DNA of 64,000 nt. Source: Adiantum capillus-veneris. Lineage: Eukaryota > Streptophyta > Polypodiopsida > Polypodiales > Pteridaceae. The position numbers and the translations under genes are program-made. The stretch spans positions 55,582,253 through 55,646,252 of the forward strand of contig CM043959.1 of the NCBI GenBank assembly GCA_014529385.2, written 5' to 3'. A model generated the notes under the pieces. The model was not told the DNA's origin and did not search any database. It worked only from the letters and a program-made list of their open reading frames with translations. Of the stretch, positions 56,124-64,000 are shown one piece after another (within the stretch, counting starts at the first letter, position 1; each line of letters begins with the position of its first letter).

Positions 56124-56960
56124 TTGATGAAGCCCAAGAGGAAGCTAGACTTCGCGTGCTCAAAGAGTAAAGCTGCTCTCAAGAATCAACAGATACCGAT
56201 TCCCATCAACACTTTGGAACTAGATGATCAACAATGGGAATTAACTAAAGACGCAATTTCAACAGATGACGACTGGTTAGATGGAATGGATCTCCGCATC
56301 AAAGTACAAATCAACAATCATAGCACCAATCGTTTGGTAGACACAAGAGCTAGAGTGAATGAAGTCAGTTATTCCACATACAAGAAGGAAACAAGTCAAG
56401 CATTGACAGCAGGAATAACGACAATCAAAGGATGCAACAAGAACCCAACTCCAACATTGGGAGTAGTCAACTTGAACGTGGTAGTACATGGATGCTCATG
56501 TCTGCATCAGTTTGTATGCTTGCTAGATGAATGCATGAATGAGACGATGATTCTTGGCATTCCTTGGATGCGTACATACAAAGCAGTACCAGATTGGGAT
56601 ACAAATAAGCTAAAGCTATCACTTAAAGGAGGGTAACTCATTGTTCCTATTGCACCAAGCAAAGAGGAATGGAAAAGATGCAATCAGAGGACCAATCTAC
56701 GAAGTAAATCTTCTCCATCTCCTCGACAAACAAATGCTACAAGTAGCATGCAAGGAGTCAGGCAAATTTGGGTACCAAAGGCACAACTTGTGATAAACCA
56801 AATCAGATCTGGGTGCCTAAAATTTCACCAAAGAAACAGAAGACGGTTCCAAGGATTCGAGCATAGAATCGAGCATCTATGAACAAGGAACCTAACATGA
56901 AAAAGGTTTGGAAGAAAAAGGAGCACTTATCTTCTCCACACAACACGAAACCAATCAAAC
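56124..56960 (+). pseudogene. Element III second (post-integrase) retropepsin-like domain and W-V-x-K tail
   Basis: Directly after the integrase C-terminus the frame holds NNHSTNRLVDTRARVNEVSY (Asp at about 56,340; DTRA for DTGA). Then come GVVNLNVVVHGCSCLHQF and TMILGIPWMRTYKAVPDWDT. The last has an intact ILG followed by W, as in retropepsins of gypsy elements. The tail carries RQIWVPKAQL, QIWVPKISPKK (shifted frame) and KKVWKKKEHL at 56,760-56,925. An in-frame stop precedes the tail. Confidence 0.72.
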
Positions 56961-59163
56961 AGTGGCGAGTTAAGTATCAATAGACTCTCAAAAACCATGT
57001 ACCAAGCAGATCGAGCTACCAATGGCGAGAAAAAGCTCGACAACCGTCTGAAGTGCTCTCAACAGCTCAAGCAATCAACGTGCTTAAACACCCTGATGGT
57101 ACTATCAAATAGAGAGCACAAAGGCTACAAGATTTGCTCTTTGGAAGACATCAACAACAAACCTCAACATCGAAAACCCTTGAGTTATTTTCTCAAGACC
57201 CAGCTCCTGCACAACATATTGAGTTGAATTGCATTGATCTCCATATCATGGTAGAGCCAATCACGGCTATGCATCGACACAATTGTTTGACCCATGCACG
57301 CAGTCATCCCGGAGAACGCCATCTTGGAGGGGTGGAAGGGTACTACTAAATACTAAGTAATTAAGGGCAATGTTTGAAGAGGGAGGAAAAAGTTTCATGT
57401 TAACGTGTGATTTTTTGCAAAATTACCTAATAATGCCCTTATAATTCATCAACAAGGGAAAATTCACTGATATTATCTTCCCTATGAGTGTAAATAGTGT
57501 ATATACTATCAGAAAATTATCAAAAATAGTCCTTTTTTGGATAGTTTTCATAATTTTTGTTGAAAAGGAGGCTTAAAAATGGAGAAATCCAACAAAAAAC
57601 AATAAAGATGTGTTTTTCAAGGGATTTTCTTAATTATTGGATTTTCACTTGGTTTTTTTAAGAGCATTTTTCTATTTTCTTTGACTTTTTCAAATAAAAA
57701 GGTGAAAAATTAATAATAAATAGCAGGGAAGCTCAGATGGAAAAATGGAAGACACGATGGTGATAAAAAAGACAAGGCGGACAAGCACAAAAATTTTCAA
57801 TGAAATCAGAAGATGGAAGCGGGAAGGCCAAATTAGGCGGCCAACCCTACTTTTGCAAATTCTTGCAAAATGAGCTACAGGAATCCGATTTTGGAAATTT
57901 CTGAGCCTAGCATAGATTTCACGGCCTAATAGGACTAACGGGGGAATCTGGGGAAAATTGGTTCGGGAAGTCCACGTATAGATATCCAACCTAGGCTAAA
58001 ACCACCTCATTTCCAGTTGGAGCCTTTGCAGAGAGAGCATTTCGGCTTCTTTCGCGTGTCATTTCCGGAGCCCACTGTTGACCTTTTTCAGCACCGTTTC
58101 ACACGAGACATGAGGGGTAAGTTCCTTACTAATCAATGATCCATTTTGTACGGCCGGTAGCTAGTCTAAAGCCCTAGAAACAACCCTAGAAGCCGAGCAG
58201 TGCACGAAGACCTACGACCTAAAAGTGACCATAGCGGCCTGCCAGCTTGACCAAATCGAATGGGATTTGAACCATAGCATGCCCTAACATAATAGAAACA
58301 TTCCATATCATCAGATGATGATTCAGCTGGGGTCAAGGGGGTCCCCAACAGAGAATTAGGGCTTTTTGGGAAAGGCCAAAATTCTGACCTGACCCCACAG
58401 ATGGCTTGCTAATGAGGCTCATATACAATGTACATGATTGGTTTGGAGAAATCCATCAAGTAAAGCCCTCGAAAAGCAAAAAACGGCTCGAAGGTTACAA
58501 AGCATCAAATTCGACATACGAGGCCAAACTAACTCCAAATGAGCCAAAATTGGACAGGTAGCTTTACAACGAGGTTACGGACAAGTCCAAAGCCTCAAAG
58601 TTGACGACCAACCTAACAGATAGAGTAATCACGAAAAACGGTGAATTCAGAGTCGACAGAGCACAAAGTGATCCCGGCATGACCAAACTTGACCAAATTC
58701 AATTTAGGACTTGTATTAGGTGTATGAAACATGTTTAGGTCAAAATTTATGTGAAATGCAAAGTTTTTGTCACTGTTGTAAATAATCGCGATTATTTACT
58801 TTTGCAACATTTTTGCTTGGAAATTCTCAATTCACCCCACCTATCATGTGTACACACCTATTACATGCCAAAAATCAAGTATGAGCTAAAATGACCACCC
58901 TTTACTTGCAAAACTGCCCAAAAAGCCAAAATTTGGGTTATAAACAACTTTTCTTGATCCAAATCACCTCATAATTCATACCCAAGGTCTATACCATGCC
59001 TAGAACCATTCTATGCCAAAAAAAAGTCAATTTTGGAAGAAAAGTTAATAATCGCAATTATTTACTTTTTGGCCAAAATGGGGCAATTTGGATATTTTGT
59101 CATCATATATCCAAAGAGCATGTTGAGATAAGCCCACTAGCCAATTTTGAGTCAATTTGGATT
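56961..59163. other. Element III spacer between pol and the additional ORF, with two palindromes
   Basis: No protein recognised. Palindromes at 58,778-58,799 (perfect: arms GTAAATA and TATTTAC around ATCGCGAT) and 59,044-59,065 (GTTAATA arm, ATCGCAAT core) are 266 bp apart. They lie just upstream of the additional ORF, as in element II. Confidence 0.75.
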
Positions 59164-61405
59164 TCAAAAGAGGCTAACCGTAGGTTGGGACTCCGACACT
59201 TCTATGAAAAAGAGCCCCGCGGAGTAGACTTTCAGAAAGCTTACGAGCTTCTGTTCACCATCAAGGAAGACGGAACTGCCCAAATCTGAGACAACCAAGG
59301 AAATAAGGTAGAGGTTGTAATTACAAAGGAAATAGTGGTAGAGGCACTTAGATTGCCCACTTAAGGGATGACCATGCGGGCAAGAGATAAGAAAATAGCG
59401 GGCACGTTTACAAAGGAAACAACTACGGCTATATTTGCCGATCTCCACAAGCAGGTGGAAGAGCCAGCCCGTCTGTACCATCAACATTTCCATTTCTTGG
59501 AGAAAAGGCCACCAAGGTACACGACACCAAATCACGCCGTGGCCACCACTTTTACACAAGTTTTGAAGTCAACCACCAGACAACCTGTGGACCATGCGCA
59601 ATATGTGTTAACAACATTGAAGACCACCAAGAAGGAGGGAAAGATAACATACTTGGGCGCCCCGAAAGTATTGACCAGAATAGTCTATCACGCCATTGGC
59701 ATGGCCGACAACCTACCCCCCTACCTCGGATCAGAACACATGGATCTTGGCAGCTCAACCCTCTCCAAGATCTACAAGATATGGTAAGCGATCATTTAAA
59801 TCAGGTGATGAATCCGATAACAGTTCATCCGAGCAGCATAGCAGTGAAAGCTCTGACAACAAAGAAAAAAGAGCTAGGAGGGAAGAAATGAAGCGAAAAG
59901 CTGTGGCTGCCCACCAAGAGGAGCCAATGCAGAAACAAGCAAGATTTGAAAGAGAAAAACAGGTGTATCAGCGCACTAGGCAAGCGCAAGGAAAAGACCC
60001 AGAAAAGTGGGTACCCACCGGCTTGAAGGGACTTCGAATGAAACATCATTCAAGGAAAGAGGCCGAGGATCCCAAGGATCATTTAAAGAATGTACCAAGA
60101 GGCAGAGGCCTTGAAGCTGAAAGAGGTGGAAGAAGTGGCCAAGAAAGCTGAGGAAGCAACAACTCAAGAGCAAGGCCGGGCATCCCCCCGACCCACCTCA
60201 CCACCGCCGGAACAACAAGACCAGCCCATGCCCACTCCACCATCATCACCGCCAGGCCAAGAGACCACTAAAAAAGACGAGACCGACAAGGAAAAAGATT
60301 CTGATTTCACCCACCAAACGAAAGCTACACAACAAACTGACCACGCCGAGCAACATGAAGAAAAGGAAGCTGAACCAGCACCAGAGCAGACAACCGAGGA
60401 TACTCACAAGGAGGCGGATGAAATTGATAAAGAGCAAGATACAGAAAAAGAGCAAACCACTACACATGAGGAAGAAACCGAGACGGAGGAGGCGAAAAGG
60501 TCTGCAACCATGGAAATGGAAAGGGTTGAGACCACAATAGTAATTTCCACTTAGCCAGTAACTGCCGAGGTTTCAAAACCTCAGGATGGCCAAGGAAAAG
60601 CAACCCTATCTATAGAAACACTAGCAATAACAACACAACAAGAAGCAACACAAGAGGCTACCGGCACATCTCAACTTGCAAGACATGAGGAGTGGCAGTC
60701 CAATGATGAAGTCATTCTACAAGTAAAGGAGTATGCAAGGCAGATGCAAATCATGACGGAGAAACTCCGGTCGGCAGCCTTTAACCGCAGTACTAAAGCC
60801 AAAGAATTAGAAATGGTCATGATGCTCTTCAAGGCAAGCTCGACGACAGAATGGCTACTATCACTGATCTCCAAAGGCAAGTACAATAGCTAATGAATGA
60901 AGCAGAATGGCATCAAATAGCCAGGGACATCCAACTAGAGGAAATGGAGGAGTTGGGTGACCTCCTGACTAAGTTATCTGATGCCTGCAAAGTGAAAGAT
61001 GAGCAGTTGACAGAAGTGACAAATGAACTTCTTACCACCTCTATGTCAGCTCAGAAGATTCAAGTACAATTAGATGTAGCAAACGCATCTCTGCAATATT
61101 CTAAACAAAGAATTAATGTTCAGGCCACTTTCTTGCGGCAATTAAGAGAAAATCCAACCGTGGCCTTGATCAAGCGAACAAATGAAGTGTATAAAGCTCT
61201 AGAAAAGAAAAACAAAGATTTAGAATTGGAGTTGAAGCTGGAGCAGTCACAACGCAAAGACCTGGCACTCACGCGGGTCCACAGAGAAGAGGAGCTCCTT
61301 AAGGAATTTGCAGAATTGAAAAGAATGAATCAACTCCTCAAGAAGGAAAGCCAGATATACAGGAAGAGGCAAGCACTTCAGAGCCACCCCAAGTGGAAAC
61401 ATTAG
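59164..61405 (+). pseudogene. Additional ORF of element III, N-terminal domain and coiled coil
   Basis: The N-terminal domain matches element II in order: RGVDFQKAYELLFTIKEDGT, VVITKEIVVEALRLP, EKRPPRYTTPNHAVATT and PKVLTRIVYHAIGMADNLPP, with stops at about 59,287 and 59,362. The middle is highly acidic and Gln/Thr-rich (59,800-60,550). A long coiled coil (60,893-61,405) has regular Leu/Ile heptads: LGDLLTKLSDACKVKDEQL, LELELKLEQSQRKDLALT. It stops before the C-terminal domain, which is found instead at 44.1-44.9 kb. Confidence 0.75.
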
Positions 61406-61753
61406 GAAATTTCAGAGGTCATTTGGAGGGCCATATGAAGAGAGAGAATAATAGAGCGCGTCCAATGAGCACGAAGGCTACATTACGTAGGAAAGTACGT
61501 GGAAAGACTCAAAAAATAGGAAAATAGCATAAAACTTTCACGAATCTAGGATTCTAGCATCGTAATTTCCTTCCTTTTACCGAGCTTTTAGGTGCTTGCA
61601 TGTAGTCCCACTTCTGATATTCTCTTATGGTCATTAACGTACTGGAGGGTGACCATTAAGCCCGCACAAGATATTGGAATTCTAAAACACTTTCCCTCCA
61701 TTAGAATGCTTTCAAAGTGAATCTCCCTCCACTAAAGCTTTTCTCTGAGAGCT
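61406..61753. other. Boundary between element III and the host gene
   Basis: No LTR, polypurine tract or coding motif. The right-hand break of element III lies here. The segment should also contain the promoter or 5' UTR of the gene at 61,754; no convincing TATA box was seen. Confidence 0.5.
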
Positions 61754-63174
61754 ATGGCTTCCACGTCTTCTCGCCCAAGAGGCTCCAGGTGTTTACTGTC
61801 TCTCACACCAACAACCAACAACTGCACTTTGTCTAGAAGGCCAAGTAGTAGCATATCCTCAATTACAATACTAGCTTCAATAAGTGCAGAGAACCAATGG
61901 GTTGGACAAAGGATAAACAAAGGTTCATGGGTCCTCATGCAACCAAGAAGACCCAAGAGGTCTAGTGGTATCAACGTTTACCGCTCAGCATGGAAGGCCA
62001 GAGTATTGGATTTCAAAGTTGAAATCGGCAAAAGATCTGTAAAGGAAGTTCTTGTTCAGCATGTGTTTACCCATCCAGAGGTGATAGAAAACGGTGGAAA
62101 TGTATCAGATATACATCAACCACGTTGCAATTGTAAGTACTCTTGACATATGAACTTACTGATACTCTCATTATAACTTTTCTTATATATTTTGCAATGT
62201 TTCTCCCGCTTGTTATGAGCAATGTCTCCATTCTTCACACCTCAATTACATTAGATTTGTCATTTGTACTTATTGATACTCTTAGTTTAACTCTTCTTAT
62301 ATATATTGCAGATGTTTATCCCTCTTCTTATGAGCAATGGGAGCCTGTGGAGTGCATAATAGGCGTCTTCCATGTTGTTCATGCCCACATTGGTTCTCTA
62401 CAGTATTCAGGGAGGAGCAGCAAAAGACTGGCTGATGGAGGAATATTTTTTTATGACCACTTATACCAACTCAGCTCAGGGAATAAGAATGGCATGTTGG
62501 TGAAAGTGCCTCTACCAACCGATTGGAACACTGTGGACTGGCCAGTTCCCGAGGAAACAATGGTGGAGGCAATGCGAAGTAAGCTCTACAAGGATATACA
62601 AAGGTCCCTACGTAGCTCTATTCCCACCAAACTGGTTAGAATTGCAAACTTTTGTCCTGTTGCACTCTTCATAGAGCTGTTTCATAGCTACAACATCCGT
62701 GTTACAAAAACTATGTTCATGTGCAAGTCATTTCAGCAGTCATCCTGTGACAAACTTCTTGACAGAGGATGGTATGCAAAGGAAGAGATTGGTTTACGGT
62801 GCGAGGTCGCGCTTGATACTCTAGTTGTCAAGTACATGATTGCAAGCCAATCACTGTTACTCTCGTTTTGGTATATGCGATCACAAATGCTCAACGGTAA
62901 GTACATTCCTATGGACCAGGTTTCTGCAGGTTTGGAAGATAATCCTGCTATGGATGTGGAAGTGATTGATAAAGAGCATGGCCTACTGTTGGTGGTTACA
63001 ATAAGGGAGCTATGCAGTCTTCAGCATTTGCGGCATGACATAATTGAAGAGTCAATGGACAAGGACCTATCAGATTTTTCCTTTTTCCTAGCTGGCCGTA
63101 AGGTGATGCGGCGAAGGGAAAAAGATATTTTGTGCAAAGATTTGGATGGTCGGGTTGAAGTAGTGTCAATGTAA
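61754..63174 (+). CDS. Two-exon host gene of unknown function
   Basis: Exon 1 is 61,754-62,132 and exon 2 is 62,312-63,174. The intron (62,133-62,311) starts GTAAGT and ends TATATTGCAG, with phase 1, and joins the two frames exactly, giving 413 codons plus stop. The start ATG has the common plant context ATGGCTTCC. The first 45 residues are Ser-, Arg- and Thr-rich with no acidic residue (MASTSSRPRGSRCLLSLTPT), like an organelle transit peptide. The body (VYPSSYEQWEPVECIIGVFH, KVPLPTDWNTVDWPVPEETM, CKSFQQSSCDKLLDRGWYAK) matches no family I recognise. It is intact, unlike its surroundings, which suggests selection, though transcription is unproven. Confidence 0.7.
62154..62339 (+). repeat. 114-bp-offset duplication across the intron acceptor
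   Basis: ACTTACTGATACTCTC at 62,154 and ACTTATTGATACTCTT at 62,268 start two copies of about 71 bp that both run through TTCTTATATAT-TTGCA and end TTATGAGCAATG. The downstream copy has the working acceptor TTGCAG/ATG. The upstream copy reads TTTTGCAATG, having lost the G of AG. Confidence 0.85.
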
Positions 63175-63293
63175 CAGATATTCTTGTGAACCCAAGTGTA
63201 TAAAAATGACTTTCAAGACATGAAGTTTATTGAGCTCATTTTTCAATTGTGCCCTGTGAAAAAGTGTGCTTGAAATACATTTCTTTACCATGT

Positions 63294-63298
<5 letters not shown>

Positions 63299-63349
<51 letters not shown>
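63299..63349. repeat. (CT)n microsatellite
   Basis: An uninterrupted 51-bp CT run between two convergent genes. Confidence 0.97.
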
Positions 63350-63352
<3 letters not shown>

Positions 63353-63382
63353 GTTAGACAAGACAAAGACATGATAGAAGAG

Positions 63383-63943
63383 TCATCTTAATTCATTAGA
63401 AAGTACAAACTCGTCCGTGAACAATGGACTGAGATACAAAATCTGTAAGTATGGAATCAGAATGTCTTCAAGGTAAAAATCGAAGGAATGCCCCTCGAAA
63501 GAAGGTGGTGAGATAGTTGTTCCCGGCGGATTTAGTTCTCCCTTTTCAGGAGTATCATCAATCAGTAGTGTATTAGTTGCATCAAAGGGTACACCGATTT
63601 GGCTAAACGGTTTGTACAAAAGAGGTAAGTGTGGTTTTTTAGGGTGGTAGTGGCCCTCAACGGTAACGCATCTTCTTTGATCATACAAAAAGGCAAAATC
63701 TGATGTGTGAGCGTGGCATACACTGCAAACTATTGTAACTAGTGGCGACAAGTTTTGCCTTTGCATTGAAGACCATATGGCAACTCTGAAGCACGGAAGA
63801 AGAAACTGAATAAATTCCTTGGTTCCTGGACGAACCACGACTCAACAAGTTCCCATCCGAAACGTTTGCAAATCCTCAAAGGGTTCTCTTTCACCGAGAG
63901 GCACCCGCATCAGCAGCAATCCATTGACGTCCAAGATAATCAA
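63383..63943 (-). pseudogene. FCP1/NIF-like HAD phosphatase, 3' part (possible pseudogene)
   Basis: One minus-strand frame carries LIILDVNGLLL (63,920-63,943), the motif I nucleophile loop. It is a D-x-N variant of DxDxT, as known in plant FCP1-like HAD proteins. RPGTKEFIQFLLPCFRVAIWSS (about 63,770-63,835) is the typical FCP1 motif region after it. TNTLLIDDTPEKG (about 63,540-63,570) supplies the acidic Mg-binding DD motif. A TGA at 63,842-63,844 interrupts the frame between motif I and RPGTKEF; CGA-to-TGA would explain it. The gene continues beyond the window, so an unseen exon boundary remains possible. It is convergent with the gene at 61,754-63,174. Confidence 0.7.
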
Positions 63944-64000
63944 CCTTTGTAAAAGTTGACAAGTACATATAAGTAGTTAGAAGCTGAACATATTTTGCCA

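Larger units (their letters stand above)
44100..61405 (+). mobile_element. Element III: permuted or tandem relative of element II with one internal LTR
   Basis: The order is tail of the additional ORF, polypurine tract, LTR, primer site, leader with palindromes, gag, pol, second protease, spacer, start and middle of the additional ORF. Both ends fall inside that one gene. Every enzyme frame carries several stops or shifts, so it is older than element II. Confidence 0.8.

Noticed and set aside
60246-60467. Membrane protein on the minus strand
   Set aside because: It is the antisense of the acidic Gln/Thr-rich part of the additional ORF; the hydrophobic residues come from complementing Glu/Lys codons.

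Overview
The window reads as transposable-element-rich nuclear DNA of a land plant with a large genome. The signs are Ty3/gypsy retrotransposons primed by tRNA-Asp, a plant-type LINE, long mono- and dinucleotide runs, and two spliced, non-bacterial genes at the right end. Nothing visible fixes the species; a fern, other early-diverging plant or gymnosperm would fit as well as an angiosperm. There are no bacterial operons, rRNA, tRNA or CRISPR. Most open frames are decayed retroelement genes.

Layout. 1-1.68 kb: non-coding, with a 64-bp duplication and a CTCCACTCCATAGCTC-type minisatellite. 1.68-7.57 kb (+): gag and protease remnant of one gypsy family ('family A'), split by a 3.4-kb TG..CA insertion (3363-6790) that looks like a giant solo LTR. 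At about 7.57 kb this remnant is fused inside the protease to a second family. 7.57-13.24 kb (+): 'element I', protease to integrase, an extra protease-like domain, a polypurine tract and a probable LTR. 13.24-13.96 and 38.22-38.86 kb: direct repeats (LTRs) of an old minus-strand chromovirus-like element ('element IV', decayed genes at 35.4-38.2 kb). 14,228-33,161 (-): 'element II', a structurally complete 18.9-kb LTR retrotransposon with 5-bp target duplications (AACCT), inserted between the element IV LTRs. 40.1-43.9 kb (-): degenerate LINE ORF2. 44.1-61.4 kb (+): 'element III', a relative of element II that looks circularly permuted: the tail of its last gene lies upstream of a single LTR and the rest of that gene lies 16 kb downstream. 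61.75-63.17 kb (+): a two-exon gene of unknown function. 63.4-64 kb (-): part of an FCP1/HAD-like phosphatase gene.

Elements I, II and III form one unusual gypsy lineage. Elements II and III share the order LTR, tRNA-Asp primer site, about 2 kb leader, gag with a long unrecognised N-terminal region, protease, RT, RNase H, two successive integrase-type zinc-binding units, integrase core, a SECOND retropepsin-like domain with a W-V-x-K tail, a spacer of about 2-3 kb, and a large coiled-coil additional ORF. Element I shares the protease-to-tail part but has no additional ORF. In elements II and III, degenerate repeats of about 285-300 bp precede both coding blocks, and most units hold a palindrome centred on ATCGCGAT. 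The palindrome arms differ completely between the two elements yet remain self-complementary.

The second protease, the doubled zinc unit, the palindrome arrays and the additional ORF are the best candidates for an undescribed system. Coordinates of degenerate genes are approximate. Homology statements come from reading translations and from side-by-side comparison within the window; no database was searched.
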